Counted from the stretch's first letter, positions 8,861-17,751 are shown. The stretch is DNA of 64,000 bases from Aminipila sp032051575 (GCF_032051575.1 NZ_DAMBYD010000014.1:44452-108451); one strand, 5' to 3'. Translations and numbers: made by a program. The notes: generated from the sequence alone by a model not told the origin.

Positions 8861-9142
8861 TTACATAATAATTAAAAGCAATGTTATTATAAGTTTTCTA
8901 ACAATAGATACAAGAAAAAATGCCAAAAATACTGATAAATCAAGCATTCCTGTATTTAATCTCATGGAAAGTCTTCTGCACGGTGCAACAATCGGCTCTG
9001 TAATATTACATATTACTTGATATATTTTATATACATTATTATATGGTCCATTAACAAACCAGCTTAAAACAGCTCTTGCCAAAAGCAAGAATATTAGGAT
9101 TTCACTAAACCAATTTACTGCATTTATCAATAAAAATTTCAT
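8861..9142 (-). CDS. YggT-family membrane protein
   Basis: A 93-residue protein with two hydrophobic segments (residues about 5-25 and 65-90) around the conserved loop ITEPIVAPCRR, the YggT signature. The family lies beside sepF and divIVA in most Gram-positives and is thought to act in envelope or division function; its molecular role is not established. The ATG at 9142 has GGAGG 8 bases upstream, inside the sepF 3' end, so the genes overlap slightly. Confidence 0.9.
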   Translation of the reverse strand: MKFLLINAVNWFSEILIFLLLARAVLSWFVNGPYNNVYKIYQVICNITEPIVAPCRRLSMRLNTGMLDLSVFLAFFLVSIVRKLIITLLLIIM

Positions 9143-9147
9143 TTTAA

Positions 9148-9642
9148 CTACCTCCAAGGGCTTTTTGCATTTCCACTAAAATCAATGCCCTTATGTTCAA
9201 CATTCGCAGAAATGTCAACATTTTCAGGTGCAAATACAAAAATATTATTAGCAATCTTCTGGACATTACCATTTAACGCATATGTAGCACCACTTAAAAA
9301 GTCAAAAATCTTTCTTGCAGTATCTGACTCTATTTTCTCAAGATTTATAATGATTGGCTTTTTTGCTTTTAAATTGTCTACTAATTTAGGGGATTCATCA
9401 AATCCCTTAGGTTCTATAACTACCATTTTAAATGGAACGGTATTTCCTGTCATTGGTTTACTTTGCATTGGTACCACCTTTGGCTCCCTTATCTCTGGTC
9501 TTGGAGTTGTAAATGAATTTCTTGTCTCTACAGACTTTCTTTCGATCTCTGCACTAGCAGCCTGAATTTCTTCCTCTTGAATGTCATCATCATCTACATC
9601 CTCTATACCTACTAAATCTTTAAACATTCCAAAAAGTCCCAT
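9148..9642 (-). CDS. sepF: Cell division protein SepF
   Basis: A 164-residue SepF: an amphipathic N-terminal membrane anchor (MGLFGMFKDLVGIED), an acidic and proline-rich linker, and a C-terminal FtsZ-binding domain from about residue 75 (KPIIINLEKIE, then RKIFDFLSGATYAL). SepF forms rings that tether and shape FtsZ filaments at the septum. It follows ylmE by 9 bases, the conserved ylmE-sepF-yggT-divIVA order. Confidence 0.95.
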   Translation of the reverse strand: MGLFGMFKDLVGIEDVDDDDIQEEEIQAASAEIERKSVETRNSFTTPRPEIREPKVVPMQSKPMTGNTVPFKMVVIEPKGFDESPKLVDNLKAKKPIIINLEKIESDTARKIFDFLSGATYALNGNVQKIANNIFVFAPENVDISANVEHKGIDFSGNAKSPWR

Positions 9643-9651
9643 ATTAACCTC

Positions 9652-10353
9652 CTATACGGTTTTATTGTAGTCTCTTGCCCCAAATATCGCAGTTCCTACT
9701 CTGATAAGGTTTGAACCTTCTGCAATAGCAACTTCAAAATCATGTGACATTCCCATTGATAAATACTTAAAGTCTAAACGTTCATGTTGTATTTTAGAGA
9801 ACTTATCATACTGCTCTTTTACCTGTGCAAAGAAAATCCTAACATCTTCAGGATTATCTTCAAATGGTGCAATGCTCATCAAGCCTCTTAACCTTATATT
9901 TGGACAATTTTCCAAAATATAATTGATGATATACTCGGTTTCATCAGTTGTTATACCAAACTTGCTCTCTTCCTGTGCAGCATTTACCTGTATAAGTATG
10001 TCCATAGTTAAGTTGTGCTGTTCAGCTTTCTTATTTATTTCATCCGCAAGTTTAATTGAATCTACAGAATGTATCATTGATACCTTATCAATAATATATT
10101 TGACCTTATTTGTTTGAAGATGTCCTATCAAATGCCATCTTACAGGTTTAACGTAATCAAATTTGTCCATTATTTCTTGAACTTTATTTTCTCCAATATC
10201 CGTGATTCCTACATCTATAGCTTCATTCAGTTCCTCAGGAGTTCTTGTTTTTGTTACCGCAACAAGAAGTACATCTTCTCCTTTTCCTCCAGCTTTTATT
10301 GCTGCTGCATTTTTTATTTCATTTATTTCTCTGATATTTTCCTTAATTGACAT
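9652..10353 (-). CDS. YggS/YlmE-family PLP homeostasis protein
   Basis: A 233-residue PLPBP/COG0325 protein, an alanine-racemase-like barrel without known catalysis that buffers pyridoxal 5'-phosphate. The PLP lysine is in VAVTKTR near residue 35, followed by GENKVQE and later the SMGMSHDFE phosphate-site segment and RVGTAIFG. ATG 10353 with AGAGGTGA upstream is preferred to a longer frame. Upstream neighbour in the cluster of sepF. Confidence 0.93.
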   Translation of the reverse strand: MSIKENIREINEIKNAAAIKAGGKGEDVLLVAVTKTRTPEELNEAIDVGITDIGENKVQEIMDKFDYVKPVRWHLIGHLQTNKVKYIIDKVSMIHSVDSIKLADEINKKAEQHNLTMDILIQVNAAQEESKFGITTDETEYIINYILENCPNIRLRGLMSIAPFEDNPEDVRIFFAQVKEQYDKFSKIQHERLDFKYLSMGMSHDFEVAIAEGSNLIRVGTAIFGARDYNKTV

Positions 10354-10392
10354 AAAGAATTCACCTCTTTTTCTTTTCACTTATGAAATTCA

Positions 10393-11412
10393 TTATTCAC
10401 TAGCTCCTGCAGGATTCTTAGAATCCACAGAGCTTTTAAAATCCTTCTTCGGATTTTTTAATATTTCATCATAAATTTCTACAGTTTTGACTTCTTTGCC
10501 ATCCTTATCATAAAAACTTGAAACATAGACAAGAGAATAGTCCCCATCACTTGTTATGATTTTCACAGGTTTAAAAACAAAATCTCCATTTTTAGATTTT
10601 ATGTATACACCTACAACGCCGTCTTTTGTTGTCATGCTAGAATTTCTAACTTTAATTCCTGAATAATCCTGAGTTATTATATTTGCATTGGCGCTTCTTA
10701 TTTTAGCAAAATCTTCATAGTACATGGTGGTTTTCATTATAACAAGCCAATGGTCTCCCTGATCTACTAATTTTTCAATGTTAGCTTTTATCTGTCCCAA
10801 AGGTAAGTCTACTTTTACTGAGTTTCCCACCTCATATTTTGATATATTGCCAGGATCAACCCAAGCAAGCATATACCAGTAATTGCCTTCACAGATTTTA
10901 AACAAGGGCTCCCCTGCCAAGGTGTTTTTTCTAGTTAAGTTTACAGGCTTGATTTTCGTATCTTCAATGTCTTTGTACTTTATACTATCCATTTTTTCAG
11001 GAGTAAAATAGCCTTCATATCCATCAACGTAATAACTTAATATTCCGTTTTGTGCACTATTCATTTGCGTAAGCGTTACATCTGAACTACCCAGCCGGGT
11101 AACTATATCCGCATATTTAGAGGTATCGCTCCCAGCGGATTGAGGTGCTATATCTAAAATCTTTGTATTTTTTCTTACTTTAACACCATCTTCAATATAG
11201 TAATTGATAGCACCAGCATTAGACGCCAAATGCACAGTCTCTTTTCGAACGAAGTAACAAGTCACCTCATCCGTTATCTGCATATTCTCATATTGAAGTA
11301 TCTCTGTTTTCGTAAGTGCCCCTGTAACTTCAGGTACTAGCTCTGTTATTATACCCAACACAATCAGCACTATAATATAAAGCAGTAAGCCTCTTTTTTT
11401 TCCTTTTGTCAA
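10393..11412 (-). CDS. HlyD-like membrane-anchored adaptor protein of the sepF cluster
   Basis: About 339 residues: a short cytoplasmic start, one transmembrane helix (GLLLYIIVLIVLGII) and an extracytoplasmic beta-rich body. It has a lipoyl-like half-motif (YYIEDGVKVRKNTKI) and repeated barrel strands, as in HlyD/membrane-fusion proteins, but no long coiled-coil hairpin. The likely start is a TTG at 11412 after GGTGA; the frame opens further upstream inside trmD without a ribosome site. Its place between trmD and ylmE suggests an envelope or division role. Function is not established. Confidence 0.65.
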   Translation of the reverse strand: MTKGKKRGLLLYIIVLIVLGIITELVPEVTGALTKTEILQYENMQITDEVTCYFVRKETVHLASNAGAINYYIEDGVKVRKNTKILDIAPQSAGSDTSKYADIVTRLGSSDVTLTQMNSAQNGILSYYVDGYEGYFTPEKMDSIKYKDIEDTKIKPVNLTRKNTLAGEPLFKICEGNYWYMLAWVDPGNISKYEVGNSVKVDLPLGQIKANIEKLVDQGDHWLVIMKTTMYYEDFAKIRSANANIITQDYSGIKVRNSSMTTKDGVVGVYIKSKNGDFVFKPVKIITSDGDYSLVYVSSFYDKDGKEVKTVEIYDEILKNPKKDFKSSVDSKNPAGASE

Positions 11413-11431
11413 AATACTCACCTTTATTATT

Positions 11432-12181
11432 TTACACCTTTTTGACTGTACTTTCAACTTTCTTTAATATTTTGAGTTCCTCTTTAGATAATTCTCCATG
11501 TTGGAGTAAATACCTATGAAATAAGTCAGGTCTTCGTTCTCTTGTAAGCTCGAGAGACTTTTCAAACTTCCACAAGGCAATCAGCTTATGGTTTCCATTA
11601 AAAAGTACTTCTGGTACCATCATTCCCCTATATTCCCTGGGTTTTGTATATTGAGGATATTCCAGCAGCCCAGAATAAATGGATTCTTCCTGCGCAGATT
11701 CTTCTCCGGCCAGGACTTCTGGAATCAGTCTGGCAACCGAATCAATCAGAACCATTGCTGGAAGTTCGCCTCCTGTTAGAACGTAGTCTCCTATAGAAAC
11801 TTCTTCCATATTCCAATGTTCCAATATTCTTTCATCAATGCCTTCATAGTGCCCGCATAGTATGACGATTTCTTCCTCTTTAGAAAGTTCTTTTATCTTA
11901 TCATGGTTAATTACGTTCCCTCTCGGGGACATATATAAAGCTTTTTTTCCTTGAGCCTTAATCGATTCCATTGCACGAAAAACTGGGTCCGCCAGCATTA
12001 CCATGCCAGCCCCTCCTCCAAAAGGATAATCATCTGCCTTTTTATGCTTATCCTGACTGAAATCCCTAATATTTATAAGATTTACATCCAGTATTCCCTT
12101 TTTCTTCGCTCTTCCCAAAATACTACCACCTATGACGGGGTCAAACATTTCCGGAAAAAGTGTAAGTATATTTATCTTCAT
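11432..12181 (-). CDS. trmD: tRNA (guanine-N1-)-methyltransferase TrmD
   Basis: A 249-residue SPOUT methyltransferase making m1G37 in tRNAs that read CNN codons, which prevents frameshifting. Seen: LTLFPEMF at the start, DDYPFGGGAGMV, the knot segment GHYEGIDER, and SIGDYVLTGGELPA. Length is typical. It lies 11 bases after rimM, the standard rpsP-rimM-trmD order. rplS, normally next, is absent. Confidence 0.97.
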   Translation of the reverse strand: MKINILTLFPEMFDPVIGGSILGRAKKKGILDVNLINIRDFSQDKHKKADDYPFGGGAGMVMLADPVFRAMESIKAQGKKALYMSPRGNVINHDKIKELSKEEEIVILCGHYEGIDERILEHWNMEEVSIGDYVLTGGELPAMVLIDSVARLIPEVLAGEESAQEESIYSGLLEYPQYTKPREYRGMMVPEVLFNGNHKLIALWKFEKSLELTRERRPDLFHRYLLQHGELSKEELKILKKVESTVKKV

Positions 12182-12192
12182 TACATTTTTAC

Positions 12193-12690
12193 CTACAAAT
12201 CTAACATGCCTTCAATAAGTTTAACTCTTATAAACTTTTCCTCAACATTTATATCTAAAATAAACTCCTCCACTGCTGGAATCAGAGTTGTATTTTTACT
12301 TTCAAGCTCAATCTCATACAAATCCTGTGCGCTATTTTGTATCACGTCTTTAAGTTTTCCAATTTTATTATCTTCCTGATCTCTAATTTCAAGACCAATT
12401 AAATCTTTAACATAGTAAGTATCTTCAGGAAGTACTCTAAGCTGATCTTCCCCAATAAAAACGCTCTTACCTTTTAAAGCTTCCGCGGCATTTCTGTCAT
12501 TTGCGCCCTCAAGCTTTAAAATTACCATTTCATTCATATATCGGACTTTTTCAATATTTGTTTTCTTTTCTTCTACATAAATATAATCTAATTCTTCATA
12601 TCTTTCTTTGTAATCCGAATAATTATAAACTTTAACCTCTCCCCTGAGGGCAACCGCATTTACAATTTGTCCAATTTTAATTTTTTCCAT
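12193..12690 (-). CDS. rimM: 16S rRNA processing protein RimM
   Basis: A 165-residue ribosome maturation factor that binds S19 and helps form the 30S head. The N-terminal RimM barrel has IGQIVNAVALRGEVKV and the C-terminal PRC barrel begins near YYVKDLIGLEI and ends with ILDINVEEKFIRVKLIEGML. Family-typical length. It is separated from khpA by 111 bases that hold a hairpin. Confidence 0.95.
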   Translation of the reverse strand: MEKIKIGQIVNAVALRGEVKVYNYSDYKERYEELDYIYVEEKKTNIEKVRYMNEMVILKLEGANDRNAAEALKGKSVFIGEDQLRVLPEDTYYVKDLIGLEIRDQEDNKIGKLKDVIQNSAQDLYEIELESKNTTLIPAVEEFILDINVEEKFIRVKLIEGMLDL

Positions 12691-12744
12691 ATTTGAAATA
12701 TCCTCAAATCAATCAATTTTATACTTAGTATCGTAAAAATTCAA

Positions 12745-12781
12745 ATAAGAGGGGACTTCAACCCTTGAAATACCCTCTTAT
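12745..12781 (-). terminator. Hairpin between khpA and rimM
   Basis: ATAAGAGGG and CCCTCTTAT arms (12745-12753, 12773-12781) enclose a 19-base loop that holds a smaller TTCAA/TTGAA repeat. On the minus strand it is followed by TTTGAATTTTTACG. It may be a partial terminator or a processing site that lowers expression of the downstream genes. Confidence 0.5.
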
Positions 12782-12801
12782 ATCTTATATGCAGAATGTT
12801 C

Positions 12802-13032
12802 CTACTGTACTATTTCTACAACTACCTTCTTATTTGCTTTTGTTGCGGCAGCCTTGACAACAGTACGAAGAGCCTTCGCGATTCTCCCCTGCTTGCCAAT
12901 TACCTTTCCCATATCATTGGGTGCAACTCTTAGTTCTATTACAATAGCCTGCCTGCCTTCAACCTCTTTAACCTCAACGGCAGCTGGGTCGTCAACAAGT
13001 GACTTCGCAATTGCTTCAACGAGTTTTACCAT
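12802..13032 (-). CDS. khpA: KH-domain RNA-binding protein KhpA
   Basis: A 76-residue single KH domain protein (YlqC). The GxxG loop reads IGKQGRI within VIGKQGRIAKALR. KhpA partners with KhpB/EloR in Gram-positives to bind RNA and affect cell elongation and division. It is placed between rpsP and rimM as usual. SD is a GGTGAA-type site within the rpsP-khpA gap of 17 bases. Confidence 0.95.
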   Translation of the reverse strand: MVKLVEAIAKSLVDDPAAVEVKEVEGRQAIVIELRVAPNDMGKVIGKQGRIAKALRTVVKAAATKANKKVVVEIVQ

Positions 13033-13049
13033 TAAAGTTCACCGCTTTC

Positions 13050-13292
13050 TTATTCAATGATTCCTGATTTTTTGAAAAGAGCTCTTACAGTCTCTGTAGG
13101 CTGTGCTCCGTTACCTAGCCACTTCTTTACTTTCTCTCCATCAATGTTGATAGTAGCAGGATCTGTTAGCGGATTGTATGTTCCAACTTCTTCAATAAAC
13201 TTACCATCTCTTGGCGCTCTTGAATCTGCAACTATTACTCTGTAGAAAGGCTTTTTATTAGCTCCCATTCTCTTTAATCTAATCTTTACCAT
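13050..13292 (-). CDS. rpsP: 30S ribosomal protein S16
   Basis: An 80-residue S16, starting MVKIRLKRMGANKKPFYR, with RAPRDGKFIEEVGTYNPL, both diagnostic. It is a primary 16S rRNA 5'-domain binder. A strong AGGAGGA site precedes the start. Gene order ffh-rpsP-khpA is standard. Confidence 0.98.
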   Translation of the reverse strand: MVKIRLKRMGANKKPFYRVIVADSRAPRDGKFIEEVGTYNPLTDPATINIDGEKVKKWLGNGAQPTETVRALFKKSGIIE

Positions 13293-13357
13293 TTTATTAT
13301 TCCTCCTAAATTATCAGTTAAAAAATATATATCTAAACCCAGTTCGATTTGCTGAAT

Positions 13358-14695
13358 TTAAAAACCTCTAAACATTCTTTTCTTTTTATTTCCCGAAGCA
13401 TTAACAAACTGTTTCATCATTTTTCTTGCTTCGTCATATTTCTTTATAAGATTATTTATTTTACTAACAGGCTGTCCACAACCTGCTGCAATTCTCTTCC
13501 TTCTGCTTGCATTTAAAATAGATGGATCTTTTCTCTCTGACCTTGTCATAGACAAGATGATTGCCTCCATTTGTGCAAACTCTTTTTGACTTTCATCAAG
13601 ATTAACGTCCTTCATTGCCTTTGAACTGACTCCTGGGATCATGTCTAAAATCTTTCCAATTCCACCCATTTTCTTAATTTGTGCCATCTGTTCCAAAAAG
13701 TCATCTAAAGTAAATTCATTTTTCTTAATCTTTCTTTCCAGTTCTTCTGCTTTCGATTCATCAAAAGTTTCCTGAGCCTTTTCAATTAAGCTGAGCATAT
13801 CACCCATGCCTAAAATTCTGCTAGCCATTCTCTCTGGATGGAAAGGTTCTAATGCATCAAACTTTTCTCCCATACCAATAAACTTTATTGGCTTTCCTGT
13901 TACCTGCTTAACTGATAGTGCAGCACCACCTCTGGCATCACCATCAAGCTTAGTCATAATAACTCCGTCAATTCCAAGCTTTTCATCAAAACCAGTTGCT
14001 GCATTTACAGCATCCTGACCTGTCATCGCATCTACTACCAATAGTATTTCATGTGGCTTTATAGCTTTTTTTACTCTAACCAGTTCTTCCATAAGAGCTT
14101 CATCAATCTGAAGTCTTCCGGCTGTATCCACAATTAATACATCATACCCCTTCAGTTCAGCTTCTTTCATCGCCTTTTCCGCTATAACTTCCGGTTCTCT
14201 GCACTCTCGCATTGTAAATACAGGAACGTCAACGTTCCTTCCAACTACTTCCAACTGATCAATAGCTGCTGGTCTATATATATCGCATGCACAAAGCATA
14301 GGCTTTTTGCCATTTTTCTTAAGATAATTAGCAAGCTTTCCGCAGGTAGTAGTTTTACCAGTACCCTGCAGCCCTACCATCAAAAGTACTGTGAAGCCTC
14401 TGGGTGAATAAGTCAGTTTGCTGTTAGCCCCACCCATAAGTGTAACTAATTCATCATTTACAATTTTTATTACCTGCTGTCCAGGGGTCAAACTTTCAAG
14501 TACATCACTTCCCAGTGACTTTTCTTTTACTGCTGATACAAAATCCTTAACCACCTTAAAATTCACATCGGCTTCTAGAAGTGCTAGTTTTACTTCACGC
14601 ATAGCCTCATTTATATCTGCTTCTGTAAGTACACCTTTTCCTTTTAATTTTTTAAATACGCCCTGCAGCTTATCTGATAAACTTTCAAATGCCAT
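13358..14695 (-). CDS. ffh: Signal recognition particle protein Ffh
   Basis: A 445-residue SRP54 GTPase that binds SRP RNA and signal sequences and docks with FtsY. N domain 1-90; G domain with P-loop GLQGTGKTTT, DTAGR and TKLDGDARGG; Met-rich M domain after residue 295 ending GNKKKRMFRGF. ATG 14695 with GGAGGT upstream is chosen over a longer frame that overlaps ylxM. It is coupled with ylxM, its usual partner. Confidence 0.97.
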   Translation of the reverse strand: MAFESLSDKLQGVFKKLKGKGVLTEADINEAMREVKLALLEADVNFKVVKDFVSAVKEKSLGSDVLESLTPGQQVIKIVNDELVTLMGGANSKLTYSPRGFTVLLMVGLQGTGKTTTCGKLANYLKKNGKKPMLCACDIYRPAAIDQLEVVGRNVDVPVFTMRECREPEVIAEKAMKEAELKGYDVLIVDTAGRLQIDEALMEELVRVKKAIKPHEILLVVDAMTGQDAVNAATGFDEKLGIDGVIMTKLDGDARGGAALSVKQVTGKPIKFIGMGEKFDALEPFHPERMASRILGMGDMLSLIEKAQETFDESKAEELERKIKKNEFTLDDFLEQMAQIKKMGGIGKILDMIPGVSSKAMKDVNLDESQKEFAQMEAIILSMTRSERKDPSILNASRRKRIAAGCGQPVSKINNLIKKYDEARKMMKQFVNASGNKKKRMFRGF

Positions 14696-14712
14696 CTGGA
14701 CCTCCAATTTCA

Positions 14713-15069
14713 TTATTCCTCAAGCCTGTCAATGATTCCTTTGATGTCCTCTAATTTATTTATTAAATCTTGGTTCTCGTTATTTTCTTTTATGAGCACG
14801 TTTAGCTTGTTATCAATCTGTAATACCGCCGATCGGGTTTTTGCAAATTTGCCAACCAGTCCAAGCTTTTGTTCATATTCAAATAATGCTTTTTCTGCAT
14901 TTTTCAAGGCATCGTGAACACCCTGTCTGCTAATAGAAAACTCATGTGCAATTTCCGAAAGTGAAAGATTTTCTTCATGATAAAGCTGCATAGCATCTCT
15001 TTGTCTTGCGGTAAGCAACTGACCATAAAAATCATATAATAAGCTTACTTCTGCAATTTTATCAAACAT
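14713..15069 (-). CDS. ylxM: YlxM-family SRP-associated DNA-binding-like protein
   Basis: A 118-residue protein with a sigma-70 region-4-like helix-turn-helix (residues about 20-65: LTARQRDAMQLYHEENLSLS, then SRQGVHDAL) and a C-terminal coiled coil. YlxM precedes ffh throughout Firmicutes and modulates SRP assembly or activity. It is the first gene of the long minus-strand run. Confidence 0.93.
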   Translation of the reverse strand: MFDKIAEVSLLYDFYGQLLTARQRDAMQLYHEENLSLSEIAHEFSISRQGVHDALKNAEKALFEYEQKLGLVGKFAKTRSAVLQIDNKLNVLIKENNENQDLINKLEDIKGIIDRLEE

Positions 15070-15139
15070 TACAAATTCCTCTTTCCTTTTTACCCTGCCA
15101 AGTTATCTTACTTGACACCTTTTCAAATTTAACATAAGT

Positions 15140-15179
15140 AAAGAGCAGTGTCAAGTATTTTTTCTTGACACTGCTCTTT
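15140..15179 (-). terminator. Strong terminator after sppA
   Basis: Perfect 16-base arms (15140-15155 and 15164-15179) around an eight-base loop. On the minus strand it lies just after the sppA stop and separates sppA from the ylxM operon. T-rich sequence follows. Confidence 0.8.
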
Positions 15180-15192
15180 TATTTTAGATTTT

Positions 15193-16278
15193 TTATTTTT
15201 TATTTTTTAACGCTTCACACATGTAACTTACCGGGAATTCATTTTCATCTTTCACTAATTCCACAATAGCTGACACATCACCTTTAGAGTTCATTGCTGG
15301 AATGTTTATTTTTCCAAATAATGTTCCCAATAGTGAAGTATCATTATTATTTAGTTCTGTTACTTCACAATCACCCAGCTTGTAAGTTTTCTCCATATCC
15401 GCTACTGCTTCATCAAAGGTTCCAATTTCATCAATCAAACCTAATGATAAGGCCTGCTTTGCAGTATAAATTCTTCCATCCGCTATTTTTCTTACTTTTT
15501 CTATATCCATATGACGTCCATCAGCAACTAAACCAACAAACTGATCATAGGCTTCATCAACAAGAGATTGAAAAATTTGCTTTTGTTCCTCTGTCATTGG
15601 CTGTACGGAACTTCCCATGGCTTTATTTGCTCCTGATGTAATGGTATTCGTTTTTACTCCATACTTTTCAAGAAGCCCTGAAAAATCAAAAATAGTACCA
15701 ATAGTAACACCAATTGAACCAGTCCAGCAATTTCTATTAGCAATTATTTTATCACATGGAACTGATATATAGTAACCACCTGATGCAGCCATAGTTCCCA
15801 TAGCCGAATAAACTGGTCTTCCAGTGTTTTTCTGATATTCTTTTATCTTAAAATATAGCTCATCACTTTCATAAACTCCACCACCTGGGCTATTTACAAA
15901 TAAAATAATACCTTTATTATTATTATCATTCATTAAATCATCAATCGTATCTAAAGTCCACTGATGCTGATATCCTGTAGGTGTTCCAAAATAATCACTG
16001 CCATTGGCCGATGAAATAGTTCCTTCAACACTTAATTTTGCAATATATGCATCATCAGGGTAGGCATTTCCACTGCTACTACTACTCGTATCATTTATAT
16101 CAAATCTACTAGCTGCAACCCCTATTATAGCAAACACTGCCAGAATAATTGCAAAAATTATTAGGCTCTTTCTAATTCTTGATTTTTTACTAGGCGTTTT
16201 TTTTGCGTCCATTGAATAAAACCTTACACCACTCTGATTTTGTTCGCTAAACATTGTTCCATTTTTCTCTTCATCCAT
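15193..16278 (-). CDS. sppA: Signal peptide peptidase SppA (S49)
   Basis: A 361-residue membrane serine protease that degrades cleaved signal peptides. A TM helix at about 33-52 (SLIIFAIILAVFAIIGVAAS) anchors an extracytoplasmic protease domain. The catalytic Ser lies in MAASGGYYIS and the Lys in TSGANKAMGSS. This is the short (about 36 kDa) Gram-positive form. AAAGGGGAA precedes the ATG. Its own promoter and terminator are visible, so it is monocistronic. Confidence 0.93.
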   Translation of the reverse strand: MDEEKNGTMFSEQNQSGVRFYSMDAKKTPSKKSRIRKSLIIFAIILAVFAIIGVAASRFDINDTSSSSSGNAYPDDAYIAKLSVEGTISSANGSDYFGTPTGYQHQWTLDTIDDLMNDNNNKGIILFVNSPGGGVYESDELYFKIKEYQKNTGRPVYSAMGTMAASGGYYISVPCDKIIANRNCWTGSIGVTIGTIFDFSGLLEKYGVKTNTITSGANKAMGSSVQPMTEEQKQIFQSLVDEAYDQFVGLVADGRHMDIEKVRKIADGRIYTAKQALSLGLIDEIGTFDEAVADMEKTYKLGDCEVTELNNNDTSLLGTLFGKINIPAMNSKGDVSAIVELVKDENEFPVSYMCEALKNKK

Positions 16279-16350
16279 TAACTAAATTCCCCTTTCAATT
16301 TCTATTCCCTATCTTAACTTATTTTTAGCAAATTTTGGGCAATATAATAT

Positions 16351-16379
16351 ACTATATCATACGTTTAAATAAAACTCAA
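16351..16379 (-). promoter_or_regulatory. Sigma-A-type promoter of sppA
   Basis: On the minus strand TTGAGT (16374-16379), a 17-base spacer and TATAGT (16351-16356), about 70 bases before the sppA start. Confidence 0.6.
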
Positions 16380-16450
16380 CACGATTTCTGATTTAACCAT
16401 CCACTAGCCTGCTGCTCCTCCTAATATACTAATTTTGCTGCAAAAATATA

Positions 16451-16495
16451 CAACTGTGACTCAAAAAGCTGCCATAGCCCTTAAAATCACAGTTG
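16451..16495 (-). terminator. Probable terminator of asnA
   Basis: CAACTGTGA and TCACAGTTG arms 27 bases apart, with TATATTTTTGC following on the minus strand. The large loop makes it less certain. No gene was found in 16279-16537. Confidence 0.45.
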
Positions 16496-16537
16496 CAGAA
16501 TTATCATTTTAATTTTTATTATTAATGTTATAAGATA

Positions 16538-17548
16538 TTATAATAAAAATATATTGTTTTCCTGACATTCCTTAATCATATCTTCAGGCCATACTGATAC
16601 TTGTACCTCTCCGATATGAGCTTTTCTTAAAAAGAACATACATAATCTACTCTGACCAATGCCTCCTCCGATTGAATAAGGCATTTTCTTATTTAATATA
16701 GCCTTATGAAAATCCAAATTTTTTCTATCTTCAGCATTTGCCAATTTTAACTGTCTTTCCATAGCCTCTTCATCTACTCTGATACCCATGGAGGAAATTT
16801 CAAACGCCATATTAAGAACTTCATCCCAAAGAATAATGTCTCCATTTAACTGCCAATCATCATAGTCAGGAGCTCTTCCATCATGTTTTTCTCCTGATTT
16901 AAGCTTATCACCGATTTTTTTAATAAAAACTGCTCGCTTTTCTTCTGCGATTAGGTTTTCTCTTTCCTTCGGAGTTTTATCTGGCCATCTGTCTTCTAGT
17001 TCCTGAGTAGTAATAAATGTTATTTCATTTGGTAATTCGGTCTGAAGTCCCCTATATAGTCTGTTTACATAGTCCCCAAGGTTCTTCAAAGCATTGTAGA
17101 TAATTACTACTGTTTCTTCCAGATATTCCTCAGTTCTCTGCTCTTTAGTAATTGTTTTTTCCCAATCCCACTGATCCACATATATGGAATGTAAATTATC
17201 TAGTTCTTCATCTCTTCTGATAGCATTCATATCTGTATAGATACCCTGACCTGGTGCAATGTTATATTTCCCAAGGGCCATCCTCTTCCACTTAGCTAAA
17301 GATTGGACCACTTCGACTTTTGCTTCATCCATATCCATAAGGGTAAAACTTACAGTTCTTTCAACACCATTCAGGTTATCATTAAGCCCACTTTCAGGTG
17401 AAACAAAAAGTGGTGCGGAAACTCTTCGCAGACTCAATCCATAAGCTAGCTCCTGCTGAAAAAAATCCTTAATTTTTTTAATAGCTCTCTGGCTCTCCAT
17501 GTAATCAATAACTGGGGTATAACCCTCAGGAATTATCAACTTTGACAT
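16538..17548 (-). CDS. asnA: Aspartate-ammonia ligase (ammonia-dependent asparagine synthetase)
   Basis: A 336-residue AsnA making asparagine from aspartate, ammonia and ATP, related to class II aspartyl-tRNA synthetases. Seen: PLFVSPESGLNDNLNG, APGQGIYTDMNAIRRDE, HSIYVDQWDWE and the C-terminal SIGGGIGQSRLCMF. SD AAAGGAGAAG precedes the ATG. A promoter candidate TTGTTC-16-TATAAA lies upstream. No T-box or other leader was found. Monocistronic. Confidence 0.96.
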   Translation of the reverse strand: MSKLIIPEGYTPVIDYMESQRAIKKIKDFFQQELAYGLSLRRVSAPLFVSPESGLNDNLNGVERTVSFTLMDMDEAKVEVVQSLAKWKRMALGKYNIAPGQGIYTDMNAIRRDEELDNLHSIYVDQWDWEKTITKEQRTEEYLEETVVIIYNALKNLGDYVNRLYRGLQTELPNEITFITTQELEDRWPDKTPKERENLIAEEKRAVFIKKIGDKLKSGEKHDGRAPDYDDWQLNGDIILWDEVLNMAFEISSMGIRVDEEAMERQLKLANAEDRKNLDFHKAILNKKMPYSIGGGIGQSRLCMFFLRKAHIGEVQVSVWPEDMIKECQENNIFLL

Positions 17549-17693
17549 AAACTTCTTCTCCTTTTATGTGAAATATATTTTTTAATACAATAATTTTATA
17601 TTTTATTTGCTCTTCTGAACAAAAACTCACTATATATTGTATTACGTTATGCAAATAAAATCAAGCATTTAAGCTTACTATTTGTAATTACAA

Positions 17694-17723
17694 TTGACAC
17701 TGTACTATTTCACGTAGTACACT
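17694..17723 (+). promoter_or_regulatory. Promoter with palindromic operator of the GntR/ABC operon
   Basis: TTGACA (17694-17699), an 18-base spacer and TACACT (17718-17723). A perfect 7-base inverted repeat TGTACTA-7-TAGTACA (17701-17721) fills the spacer and covers the -10. This placement is expected for autorepression by the adjacent YtrA-type regulator. Confidence 0.75.
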
Positions 17724-17751
17724 TGTAATATTATAAAAGGAGGTGCTTTGT

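Noticed and set aside
16380..16440. GGAGGAGCAGCAGG with a short following frame, looking like a peptide gene
   Set aside because: Only about 11 codons follow, with poor spacing and no recognisable peptide; nothing else supports a gene.
17549..17751. Possible T-box or riboswitch upstream of asnA
   Set aside because: No GGTGGAACCGCG-like motif or terminator/antiterminator pair; only a plain promoter candidate is visible.
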